Shown: positions 1 to 5,472, counted from the stretch's first letter. The stretch is 5,472 bases of DNA from Lachnospiraceae bacterium (GCA_024691145.1 JAILNW010000374.1:1-5472); one strand, 5' to 3'. Notes: generated from the letters alone by a model not told the origin. Made by a program: numbers and translations.

Positions 1-85
1 ATATTACAGGGGTGTGTATATTTAATATTTTATATATACTTATTTAATTTTGCGAGAAACTAAATATTTTGTCAAAAAAATTTTG

Positions 86-114
86 TTGCAATTTTGTACA
101 AAGTAATATACAAT
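86..114 (+). promoter_or_regulatory. Candidate sigma-A promoter upstream of the small ORF
   Basis: TTGCAA (86-91) and TACAAT (109-114) are separated by exactly 17 bases, and each differs from the vegetative consensus by one or two positions. Transcription would begin near 121. The spacer contains the perfect palindrome TTTGTACAAA (93-102), a position where a repressor could act, though AT-rich DNA produces such palindromes by chance. The assignment rests on motif match only. Confidence 0.5.
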
Positions 115-186
115 AGGTTCAAGTTTATATTTTAACCGCTAAAAATGTTAGAGAGTGGTTATTGTATGACATTATTAATTTATTAG

Positions 187-233
187 TTTTAATTCAATTT
201 TAAGAAAGGAGAAAGTCAAATATTGAATTAAAA
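187..233 (+). repeat. 12-bp perfect inverted repeat in the leader, AAGGAG in its loop
   Basis: TTTTAATTCAAT (187-198) is exactly complementary to ATTGAATTAAAA (222-233), leaving a 23-nt loop that contains AAGGAG (206-211). The stem is nearly all A-T pairs and no T-run follows, so it is not a convincing terminator. It could be an RNA leader structure or a protein-binding site. No usable start codon lies at the right distance after the loop AAGGAG. Confidence 0.45.
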
Positions 234-317
234 TAATATGTATCACACTTATGTTTTATAATAGTGGTTTGGGTAAGAAAAAAGTTAAGGGAGTATTATG
301 TTAGATAAATAGAATCC

Positions 318-326
318 AGGAAGGGG
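318..326 (+). promoter_or_regulatory. Ribosome binding site deciding a GTG start
   Basis: AGGAAGGGG at 318-326 lies 8 nt before the GTG at 335. The first in-frame ATG, at 350, would be 23 nt away, so the site favours the GTG start. Confidence 0.6.
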
Positions 327-334
327 TAAAATTA

Positions 335-604
335 GTGTCGTGTTTTGATATGAAAAGATATGAGGAATGTGGAACCGACAAGGAAAGATGTAGAAAATGT
401 AAGTTGGAGTTTACGGATGAGAACAGCAGGATTAAGATGAGCAGATACCGTACAAGAATTGACATGCTGTCAGTTGATTCGGTTTATCTTGGAACATTGC
501 TGACAACAGTAAGGAGAAATCCTGAAATTGCTGAAATTACTGAACTTATAGATAATAACGTTCCTATTACAAGCAGATTCGATAATTATAATCTTGACGT
601 TTAG
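335..604 (+). CDS. Small cysteine-containing protein of unknown function
   Basis: This 89-residue protein starts at GTG, and I do not recognise its family. Four cysteines cluster at the N-terminus (C3, C12, C19, C22), the last two as a CxxC (CRKC) in a strongly basic and acidic stretch, so a small zinc-binding or redox-active knuckle is possible. Residues 30-45 are basic and the rest is a mixed polar region ending in an acidic tail. There is no signal peptide or membrane segment, so it is probably cytosolic. Codon use (AGA, AAG, GAG) resembles glnS, suggesting a resident gene. No terminator separates it from glnS, so some transcripts may read through, and its final codons carry the -35 box of the glnS promoter. 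The reading frame, ribosome site and codon use support it as real; the function is unknown. Confidence 0.72.
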   Translation: MSCFDMKRYEECGTDKERCRKCKLEFTDENSRIKMSRYRTRIDMLSVDSVYLGTLLTTVRRNPEIAEITELIDNNVPITSRFDNYNLDV

Positions 605-622
605 GCCTAAAACTGTTATCAT
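594..622 (+). promoter_or_regulatory. glnS promoter, overlapping the end of the small ORF
   Basis: TTGACG (594-599) and TATCAT (617-622) are 17 bases apart, and TG at 614-615 one base before the -10 makes it an extended -10 type. Transcription would begin near 629, giving a leader of about 48 nt before the ATG at 677. The leader is too short for a T-box. The -35 box lies inside the last codons of the upstream small gene. Confidence 0.55.
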
Positions 623-663
623 TATATGGTATAAGGTTTTAACGAAAAGAAGAATGCTTGAAT

Positions 664-668
664 GGAGG
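664..668 (+). promoter_or_regulatory. Ribosome binding site that sets the glnS start
   Basis: GGAGG at 664-668 is 8 nt before the ATG at 677. It overlaps the earlier in-frame ATG at 662, which has only weak AAGAAG upstream of it. This makes 677 the likely start, five codons downstream of the longest reading frame. Confidence 0.75.
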
Positions 669-676
669 ATTATCTT

Positions 677-2386
677 ATGGATAACGATATTAAGAATACA
701 GATATGGTTAGTGAAAATGATGAGAATAAAGAAGTTGTTTCACGTAACTTTATAGAGATGATTATTGATAAAGATATAGAAGAAGGTCATTGCAAGAAGG
801 TTGTAACAAGATTCCCTCCTGAGCCTAATGGTTATCTTCATATCGGTCATGCCAAGTCCATACTTTTAAACTATGGTCTTGCTAAGGAGTATGGCGGAGA
901 GTTTAATCTTAGATTTGATGATACTAATCCTACAAAGGAGAAGACTGAGTTCGTTAACTCTATAATAGAAGATGTTAAGTGGCTTGGTGCTGACTTTGAG
1001 GACAGATTATATTTTGCTTCTAACTACTTTGACCAGATGTTTGAAGCAGCTGTTAAGCTTATTAAGAAGGGCAAGGCTTTCGTATGTGACCTTAATGCTG
1101 ATGAGATCAGACAGTACAGAGGAACTCTTAAGGAAGCAGGTAAGAACAGCCCTTACAGAGACAGAAGCGTAGAGGAAAACCTTGATTTGTTTATGAGAAT
1201 GAGAGATGGAGAGTTTGAGGATGGAACTAAGGTTCTCAGAGCTAAGATTGACATGGCTTCTCCTAACATGAACATGAGAGACCCTGTTATATACAGAATT
1301 GCCAGAATGAATCATCATAACACTGGCGATAAATGGTGTATCTATCCTATGTATGATTTTGCTCACCCTATAGAGGATGCTATAGAGGGTGTAACTCATT
1401 CTATCTGTACACTTGAATTTGAAGATCACAGACCTCTTTACAACTGGGTTGTAGAGGAGTTAGAGTATGAGAATCCTCCTAAGCAGATTGAGTTTGCAAA
1501 GATGTATCTTACAAATGTTATAACAGGTAAGAGATATATTAAGAAACTTGTAGAGGACAATATAGTTGACGGATGGGATGATCCAAGGCTTGTTTCTATA
1601 AGTGCTTTAAGAAGAAGAGGATTTACACCAGAGTCTATTAAGAAGTTTATGGAACTTTGTGGTGTATCTAAGAGTGACAGCTCTGTTGATTATGCCATGC
1701 TTGAGTATTGCATAAGAGAAGACCTTAAGTTAAAGGCTGACAGAGTTATGGCTGTTCTTGATCCTATTAAGCTTGTTATAGATAATTATGATGAAGATAA
1801 GGTTGAGTACTTTGATGTTCCTAATAATCAGGATATTGAAGATTCTCCAACAAGAAAAGTTCCATTTACAAAGGAATTGTACATTGAGAGAGAGGACTTT
1901 ATGATTGAGCCTCCTAAGAAGTACTTCAGACTTTTCCCAGGCAACGAGGTAAGACTTATGCAGGCATACTTCGTAACTTGTACTAGTTATGAGACTGATG
2001 AGAATGGCAATGTTACTGTAGTTCATTGTACTTATGATCCTGAAACTAGAAGCGGTTCTGGTTTCACAGGAAGAAAAGTTAAGGGAACTATCCATTGGGT
2101 AAGTGCCAAGGAAGCTCTTAAAGTACAGGTCAGATTATATGAGAATCTTGTTGACGAGGAGAAAGGTGTATATAACGAGGATGGTACTATGAATCTTAAT
2201 CCGGATTCCATAAAGGTACTTGATGAGTGTTATGTTGAACCTTACCTTAAGGATGCTGAGAAGATGAGCAAGTTCCAGTTCGTAAGAAACGGATTCTTCT
2301 GTGTGGATTATAAGGATACAACAGAAGATAAGCTTGTATTTAACAGAATCGTATCCTTAAAGAGCTCATATAAACCAGGAAAGTAA
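677..2386 (+). CDS. glnS: Glutaminyl-tRNA synthetase (GlnRS)
   Basis: This 569-residue class I aminoacyl-tRNA synthetase charges tRNA-Gln with glutamine, using ATP, in the cytosol. Visible landmarks from the chosen start are the block PPEPNGYLHIGH (47-58) with the HIGH ATP-binding signature, DDTNP (81-85), the conserved YDFAHPIEDAIEGVTHS stretch (from 226) with EFEDHR (about 247-252), and GWDDPRL followed by LRRRG (about 299-315), typical of GlnRS rather than GluRS. The C-terminal half has the two beta-barrel anticodon-binding domains, with YIEREDF, FRLFPGNEVRL, GRKVKGTIHWV and a final FNRIVSLKSS block. The KMSKS loop reads ITGKR (about 282-286) instead of the MSKR of E. coli. The N-terminus has about 20 extra polar residues before the NFIEMIID start of the usual core. 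The length is complete for the family. It has its own promoter and ends at a strong terminator, so it appears separately transcribed from the sialic acid genes. Confidence 0.97.
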   Translation: MDNDIKNTDMVSENDENKEVVSRNFIEMIIDKDIEEGHCKKVVTRFPPEPNGYLHIGHAKSILLNYGLAKEYGGEFNLRFDDTNPTKEKTEFVNSIIEDVKWLGADFEDRLYFASNYFDQMFEAAVKLIKKGKAFVCDLNADEIRQYRGTLKEAGKNSPYRDRSVEENLDLFMRMRDGEFEDGTKVLRAKIDMASPNMNMRDPVIYRIARMNHHNTGDKWCIYPMYDFAHPIEDAIEGVTHSICTLEFEDHRPLYNWVVEELEYENPPKQIEFAKMYLTNVITGKRYIKKLVEDNIVDGWDDPRLVSISALRRRGFTPESIKKFMELCGVSKSDSSVDYAMLEYCIREDLKLKADRVMAVLDPIKLVIDNYDEDKVEYFDVPNNQDIEDSPTRKVPFTKELYIEREDFMIEPPKKYFRLFPGNEVRLMQAYFVTCTSYETDENGNVTVVHCTYDPETRSGSGFTGRKVKGTIHWVSAKEALKVQVRLYENLVDEEKGVYNEDGTMNLNPDSIKVLDECYVEPYLKDAEKMSKFQFVRNGFFCVDYKDTTEDKLVFNRIVSLKSSYKPGK

Positions 2387-2430
2387 GAAGAATTTAATAA
2401 GTTTGTAGTTAAAAATGTTATTTTAATAAG

Positions 2431-2472
2431 AAGAGATGTATCATCAGAGTAGTAGTGATACATCTCTTTTTT
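2431..2472 (+). terminator. Intrinsic terminator after glnS
   Basis: AAGAGATGTATCA (2431-2443) pairs perfectly over 13 bp with TGATACATCTCTT (2456-2468) around a 12-nt loop, and a run of six T (2467-2472) follows. This is a textbook rho-independent terminator 45 bases after the glnS stop. It insulates the neu operon from glnS transcription. Confidence 0.93.
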
Positions 2473-2481
2473 ATGGGAGGG

Positions 2482-2510
2482 TTGAAAAAAATATGAAATA
2501 AATGTATAAT
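2482..2510 (+). promoter_or_regulatory. Strong sigma-A promoter for the neuBCA operon
   Basis: TTGAAA (2482-2487) and a perfect TATAAT (2505-2510) are separated by 17 bases, immediately after the glnS terminator. Transcription would begin near 2517, leaving a leader of about 50 nt before neuB. No operator-like repeat stands out and there is no sigma-28 or sigma-54 signature, so expression looks housekeeping-type rather than flagellar. Confidence 0.8.
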
Positions 2511-2556
2511 AATGGTAATATATGTAAATTGATATAGTGACAAATTTTTAAATAAT

Positions 2557-2562
2557 GGGAGG
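2557..2562 (+). promoter_or_regulatory. Ribosome binding site that sets the neuB start
   Basis: GGGAGG at 2557-2562 is 7 nt before the ATG at 2570. An earlier in-frame ATG at 2555 overlaps this site and has no ribosome site of its own, so 2570 is the preferred start. Confidence 0.78.
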
Positions 2563-2569
2563 TAAGGCA

Positions 2570-3613
2570 ATGTATTCAACTTTTAATATTGGAAGTATTA
2601 AAATTGGAATAGGAGAAGAACCATTAGTAATACCAGAGATGGGAATAAATCATGAAGGCTCCCTTGAACTTGCCAAGTTAATTGTTGATGCGGCTGAAAG
2701 AGCAGGTGCTAGGATTATAAAACACCAAACACATATTGTTGAAGATGAAATGTGTCAGGTTGCAAAAAATGTTATACCAGGGAATACTAATATTTCGATT
2801 TATGAAGTTATGAGCAGATGTGCCCTTAATGAAGCAGATGAATATGAACTTATGAAATACGTTGAATCAAAGGGGATGGAATTCTTAAGTACACCTTTTT
2901 CACGTAAAGCAGCAGATAGATTACAAGAATTTGGAGTAAAGGCATTTAAGATTGGCTCAGGTGAACTTAATAATTATCCTTTAATAAAGCACATTGCATC
3001 TTTTGGAAAACCAATGATTGTTTCTACTGGAATGAATGATATTTTAAGTATAAAAAAAGCAGTAGACATTCTTGAAAAAGCTGATGTACCTTATGCGCTT
3101 TTACATACAACAAACTTGTATCCTACACCACCACATTTAGTTAGATTAGGCGCTATGAGCGAAATGATGAATGTATTTAAAGGCATTCCAATCGGCCTTT
3201 CGGATCATACAATGTCGAATATATCTTGTATTTCTGCAATGGCTCTTGGCGCAACAATAGTAGAAAGGCATTTTATTGATATTAAAGATAGACAGGGACC
3301 GGATATTATTTGCTCAATGGATGAAAAAGAATGTAAAGAATTAATAGATGCATCAAAAAATTTTCCTACAATACTTGGGGGGAAAAAAGAACCCGCAAGA
3401 GAGGAACAAGTAACTATTAATTTTGCTTTTGCTACAGTAGTAACAATAAAACCTATAAAAGCAGGTGAAGTTTTCACAAAAGATAATATATGGGTAAAAA
3501 GACCAGGCACAGGAGAAATACTCGCTGAAAAGTACGAAGATATTATTGGTAAAAGAGCAAAATATGATATTGAAAATGATATACAATTATCATGGAAAAT
3601 GATAGAGGACTAA
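2570..3613 (+). CDS. neuB: N-acetylneuraminate (sialic acid) synthase NeuB
   Basis: This 347-residue cytosolic enzyme condenses N-acetylmannosamine with phosphoenolpyruvate to give N-acetylneuraminate. Residues about 20-265 form the NeuB TIM barrel: PEMGINHEGSLE (22-33), KHQTHIVEDEM (51-61), STPFSR (107-112), KIGSGE (127-132), STGMN (152-156), HTTNLYPTP (179-187), GLSDHT (209-214) and ERHF (232-235). H213 and H234 match the metal-binding histidines known in Neisseria NeuB. Residues about 282-347 are the antifreeze-like SAF domain; R311 in RPGTG matches the arginine that contacts the substrate N-acetyl group across the dimer. The HQTHIVEDEM and PGN..ISIYE stretches resemble C. jejuni NeuB1 (Neu5Ac) more than E. 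coli NeuB or the legionaminate and pseudaminate synthases, so Neu5Ac is the best guess; a legionaminate synthase is the alternative. It is the first gene of the operon, and neuC follows after 4 nt. A run of G6A6 (3377-3388) lies inside it, in frame. Confidence 0.93.
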   Translation: MYSTFNIGSIKIGIGEEPLVIPEMGINHEGSLELAKLIVDAAERAGARIIKHQTHIVEDEMCQVAKNVIPGNTNISIYEVMSRCALNEADEYELMKYVESKGMEFLSTPFSRKAADRLQEFGVKAFKIGSGELNNYPLIKHIASFGKPMIVSTGMNDILSIKKAVDILEKADVPYALLHTTNLYPTPPHLVRLGAMSEMMNVFKGIPIGLSDHTMSNISCISAMALGATIVERHFIDIKDRQGPDIICSMDEKECKELIDASKNFPTILGGKKEPAREEQVTINFAFATVVTIKPIKAGEVFTKDNIWVKRPGTGEILAEKYEDIIGKRAKYDIENDIQLSWKMIED

Positions 3614-3617
3614 TATT

Positions 3618-4757
3618 ATGAAAAGAATTTTGTTTATTACAGGTACAAGAGCGGATTATGGTAAACTTAAGTCATTGCTTAAAAAAGTAGAAGAAGATAA
3701 AGACTTTGAATTGTTTATATTTGTATCAGGAATGCACCTTGTTGAAAAATTAGGAAATACATATAAGGAAGTATTAAAAGATAAATATAAAAATGTATAT
3801 ATTGATTTTTCACAAGCTAATACTGGGGTTATGAGTTTTGATCTGGGAAATGTAATCTCAAATTTAACAAATTATGTTAGAAAGACAAAACCAGATATGA
3901 TTGTTATTCATGGAGACAGAATTGATGCTTTAGCGGGAGCTATTGTAGGAGCATTAAATAATATTATGGTAGCACATATTGAAGGTGGAGAATTATCTGG
4001 AACGATAGATGAATCAATACGTCATGCGAATTCTAAGCTTTCACATATTCATCTGGTAAGCAATGATGAAGCAAAAAAGAGATTAATACAATTAGGGGAG
4101 GAAGGAAAAAGAATTTTTGTTATTGGCTCTCCAGACGTAGATGTTATGCTTTCGGACAATTTACCAACAATTGAAGATGTTAATAAAAGATATTCTATAA
4201 ATTTTGAAAATTATGGTATATGTATGTATCATCCTGTTACAACGGAAGTTTCGCTATTAAGAGAAAATATAGAAAATCTTGTGAGCGCATTATTGGAATC
4301 TGAGAAAAATTATATTGTTGTTTATCCAAATAATGATTATGGTTCGGATATTATTATTAATGAATATACCAGGTTGATTAAAAATAAAAAATTCCAAGTA
4401 TTTCCATCATTTAGATTTGAATATTTTCTTACCTTATTAAAAAATGCTGAATTTATGATTGGAAATTCAAGTGCAGGAATCAGAGAAACAGGTGTTTATG
4501 GTATTCCAAGCATAGATGTTGGAAAACGTCAAAATGGAAGATATTCAAAAAAAAATAAAAATCTTCAACATGTTAATGATGATAAGATTGAAATATTAGA
4601 GGCTATATCAAACATAGATGAATACAGAAAGGTATGTTATCAATTTGGAAAAGGAAATAGTGCAGAGGCTTTCATGAATATTTTACATGGTGAAGATATT
4701 TGGAACATGGATATTCAAAAAGTTTTTATTGATATGAAAAGAGGAAAGTATGTTTGA
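3618..4757 (+). CDS. neuC: UDP-N-acetylglucosamine 2-epimerase, hydrolysing (NeuC)
   Basis: This 379-residue cytosolic GT-B fold enzyme converts UDP-GlcNAc to N-acetylmannosamine plus UDP, supplying the NeuB substrate. Landmarks are TGTRADYGK (8-16), HGDR (98-101), HIEGGE (120-125), IRHANSKLSHIHLV (134-147), GSPD (170-173), HPVT (205-208), YPNND (236-240), GNSSAGIRE (282-290) and the nucleotide-site block GKRQNGR (302-308). The length is normal for NeuC. The hydrolysing (NeuC/LegG) rather than non-hydrolysing (WecB) assignment rests on TGTRADY, the GKRQNGR block and its position between neuB and neuA. A GAGG ribosome site (3605-3608) sits in the end of neuB. The stop overlaps the neuA start by 8 nt, implying translational coupling. 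An A9 tract (4547-4555) within the gene is slippage-prone but in frame. Confidence 0.92.
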   Translation: MKRILFITGTRADYGKLKSLLKKVEEDKDFELFIFVSGMHLVEKLGNTYKEVLKDKYKNVYIDFSQANTGVMSFDLGNVISNLTNYVRKTKPDMIVIHGDRIDALAGAIVGALNNIMVAHIEGGELSGTIDESIRHANSKLSHIHLVSNDEAKKRLIQLGEEGKRIFVIGSPDVDVMLSDNLPTIEDVNKRYSINFENYGICMYHPVTTEVSLLRENIENLVSALLESEKNYIVVYPNNDYGSDIIINEYTRLIKNKKFQVFPSFRFEYFLTLLKNAEFMIGNSSAGIRETGVYGIPSIDVGKRQNGRYSKKNKNLQHVNDDKIEILEAISNIDEYRKVCYQFGKGNSAEAFMNILHGEDIWNMDIQKVFIDMKRGKYV

Positions 4758-5427
4758 AAATAAAAAAATAGTTGGAATAATTCCTGCCCGTGGTGGAAGT
4801 AAAGGAATCCCAAGAAAGAACATAATTAATCTTTGTGGAAAACCATTGATAGCCTATACAATTGAAGCAGGATTGAATAGCGAGTATATAGACTATGTAA
4901 TGGTAACTACAGAGGATTGTGAAATTGCAGAGGTATCAAAAAAATATGGGGCAGAAGTCCCTTTTATGCGCCCAGACAATTTGGCACAAGATACATCTAA
5001 AACAATAGATGTTTTGTGTCATGCATTAGAATCATTAAAGAAAAAAGGTAAATACTTTGATATAGTTGTATTATTACAGCCAACTCAGCCACTTAGAACA
5101 GCAAAAGATATAGATAATGCTATAATTCATTTTAAAAATAACAACTATATTTCATTAGTATCGGTTTCTGAAGTAGATGACCATCCAATATTGATAAGGA
5201 GTATAGAAAATGGAAGATTAAAAAAATTACTTAATTGTTCAAGTACTTGCAGAAGACAAGATATGCCACGATACTATAAAGTAAATGGATGTATATATAT
5301 AAATAATATAGATGAAATTGATGAAAATACAAGTTTAAATGATAAATTAGTTCCATTGATTCCTAACTGTCTGTTGGCATTAGCAGCCTTTAAATTGTGT
5401 TGTACTATCATAATTATTCCTCCTTGA
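4750..5427 (+). CDS. neuA: CMP-sialic acid synthetase NeuA with its C-terminus replaced (probably broken)
   Basis: NeuA activates N-acetylneuraminate with CTP to give CMP-N-acetylneuraminate, the donor for sialyltransferases. The nucleotide-binding N-terminus IIPARGGSKGIPRKN (10-24) is intact, as are KPLIAYTIEA (31-40), VTTED (52-56), RPDNLAQDTSKT (74-85), LLQPTQPLR (108-116) and RRQDMPRYYKVNGCIYIN (168-185). Homology runs through ENTSLNDKLVP (to about residue 202). After that, relatives continue with an F/Y-I-M segment and a conserved SIDID..D motif whose aspartates bind magnesium in the Neisseria enzyme (D209, D211). Here the sequence reads LIPNCLLALAAF and ends at residue 225. Those residues are encoded by the antisense of a flagellin start; the last two prolines are the complement of its ribosome site. 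The product is near normal length by chance but lacks the metal motif, so it is predicted inactive as written. The start overlaps neuC by 8 nt with AGAGGA just before it. Confidence 0.88.
   Translation: MFENKKIVGIIPARGGSKGIPRKNIINLCGKPLIAYTIEAGLNSEYIDYVMVTTEDCEIAEVSKKYGAEVPFMRPDNLAQDTSKTIDVLCHALESLKKKGKYFDIVVLLQPTQPLRTAKDIDNAIIHFKNNNYISLVSVSEVDDHPILIRSIENGRLKKLLNCSSTCRRQDMPRYYKVNGCIYINNIDEIDENTSLNDKLVPLIPNCLLALAAFKLCCTIIIIPP
5340..5361. other. Junction between neuA and an inverted flagellin 5' end
   Basis: Rightward on the plus strand, neuA-like coding holds to about 5355. Leftward on the minus strand, flagellin-like coding holds certainly to about 5358 and plausibly to 5340. The two homologies therefore overlap over a shared stretch of up to about 18 bases, which would be present in inverted orientation in the two parent genes. 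This is the signature of inversion or template switching at microhomology. The exact crossover base cannot be placed without the intact parental genes. Confidence 0.75.
5340..5411 (-). pseudogene. Flagellin gene, 5' end only, running into neuA
   Basis: Read on the minus strand from the ATG at 5411-5409, the protein begins MIVQHNLKAANANRQLGI, followed by NGTNLS. This is the D0 N-terminal helix of bacterial flagellin, which normally continues KSTEKLSSG and onward for 250 or more residues. Here the frame instead enters antisense neuA (FKLVF...) and stops at 5276-5274, giving about 45 residues in all. A perfect AAGGAGG (5425-5419) sits 7 nt before the ATG, so the start is real flagellin expression signal, not chance. 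The copy is truncated at the junction; whether the remainder lies elsewhere in the genome or the join is an assembly error is not visible. The flagellin identity is confident, although only about 18-24 residues are present. Confidence 0.83.
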
Positions 5428-5450
5428 ATTACAAGTAGCATCCTTGCTAC
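5419..5450 (-). promoter_or_regulatory. Flagellin leader: Shine-Dalgarno and CsrA-type hairpin
   Basis: On the minus strand, GTAGCA (5450-5445) and TGCTAC (5440-5435) form a perfect 6-bp stem displaying AGGA in a 4-nt loop, and CAAGGATG across the hairpin matches the core of the CsrA/RsmA target consensus. A second GGA lies 20 nt downstream inside the AAGGAGG ribosome site (5425-5419). Two such sites, one blocking the Shine-Dalgarno, is the arrangement by which CsrA represses flagellin (hag) translation in Bacillus subtilis. The base pairing is seen directly; CsrA binding is inferred. Confidence 0.6.
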
Positions 5451-5472
5451 CGCTAATTTAAACAGTAACCAA

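Larger units (their letters stand above)
1..334. other. AT-rich non-coding region and leader upstream of the small ORF
   Basis: No open reading frame of any length is convincing here on either strand, and the stretch is very AT-rich with stops in all frames. It holds a candidate promoter (86-114), three copies of ATTTTGT (66-72, 80-86, 91-97), a 10-bp palindrome TTTGTACAAA (93-102), a possible stem at 133-140/154-161, and a perfect 12-bp inverted repeat at 187-198/222-233. I see no tRNA, no T-box core and no recognisable riboswitch. If the promoter is real, the small gene at 335 has an untranslated leader of about 210 nt, which is long enough to carry regulatory structure. Confidence 0.6.

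Noticed and set aside
131..163. T-box riboswitch suggested by AACCGCT upstream of a tRNA synthetase gene
   Set aside because: The full T-box core (AGGGTGG.ACCGCG) is absent, no terminator follows, and glnS has its own promoter much closer.
257..262. Second promoter with TATAAT at 257-262
   Set aside because: There is no acceptable -35 box at 16-18 bases upstream and no extended -10 TG.
298..312. Leader peptide MLDK with AAGGGAG before it
   Set aside because: It has only four codons with a short 4-nt spacing and no attenuator hairpin follows, so it is most likely chance.
662..676. Start of glnS at the upstream ATG (662)
   Set aside because: The ATG overlaps the GGAGG ribosome site that serves the ATG at 677, and nothing comparable precedes 662.
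1007..1429. Long minus-strand reading frames within glnS and neuB
   Set aside because: They are antisense shadows of conserved genes, have no ribosome sites and resemble no protein family.
2555..2569. Start of neuB at the upstream ATG (2555)
   Set aside because: It overlaps GGGAGG, which is ideally placed for the ATG at 2570; the extra residues MGGKA are just the translated ribosome site.
3383..3389. AAAAAAG slippery heptamer in neuB for programmed -1 frameshifting
   Set aside because: The reading frame splits it AAA|AAA|G rather than A|AAA|AAG, and the normal frame gives a complete NeuB.
5362..5427. Novel hydrophobic C-terminal tail of NeuA
   Set aside because: It is the antisense translation of the flagellin start and Shine-Dalgarno, not an evolved domain or membrane anchor.

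Overview
The window looks like chromosomal DNA from a low-GC, motile Clostridia bacterium, most likely in the Lachnospiraceae. Three things point there: strong AGGAGG-type ribosome binding sites, a glutaminyl-tRNA synthetase whose sequence (including a GKR version of the KMSKS loop) resembles those I recall from gut Lachnospiraceae, and a flagellin N-terminus of the clostridial MIVQHNL type. The assignment comes from remembered family sequences, not from a search.

Layout. Bases 1-334 are AT-rich and non-coding, with a good candidate promoter (86-114) followed by a leader of about 210 nt that holds inverted repeats. A small cysteine-containing protein of unknown function (335-604, GTG start) follows. 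Its last bases contain the promoter of glnS (677-2386), the housekeeping glutaminyl-tRNA synthetase gene. A strong intrinsic terminator (2431-2472) closes that block. A near-consensus promoter (2482-2510) then opens a tight operon, neuB-neuC-neuA (2570-5427), which is more AT-rich and uses different codons from glnS.

The operon encodes the three steps from UDP-GlcNAc to an activated sialic acid. NeuC makes N-acetylmannosamine, NeuB condenses it with phosphoenolpyruvate to give N-acetylneuraminate, and NeuA makes CMP-N-acetylneuraminate. The NeuB and NeuC sequences look most like the Campylobacter jejuni NeuB1/NeuC1 type.

The most notable point is at the right edge. neuA is normal to about codon 202. 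Its last about 21 codons are the antisense of the start of a flagellin gene on the minus strand, which has its own perfect Shine-Dalgarno sequence and a hairpin resembling a CsrA-binding site. The two genes meet head-on within a junction of about 20 bp (about 5340-5361), so neither is complete here. This is either a real DNA inversion joining a sialic acid gene to a flagellin gene, possibly a reversible switch, or an assembly chimera. The sequence alone cannot decide. In either case it suggests that flagellin and the sialic acid operon may be close together in the genome, which would fit a role in flagellin glycosylation.
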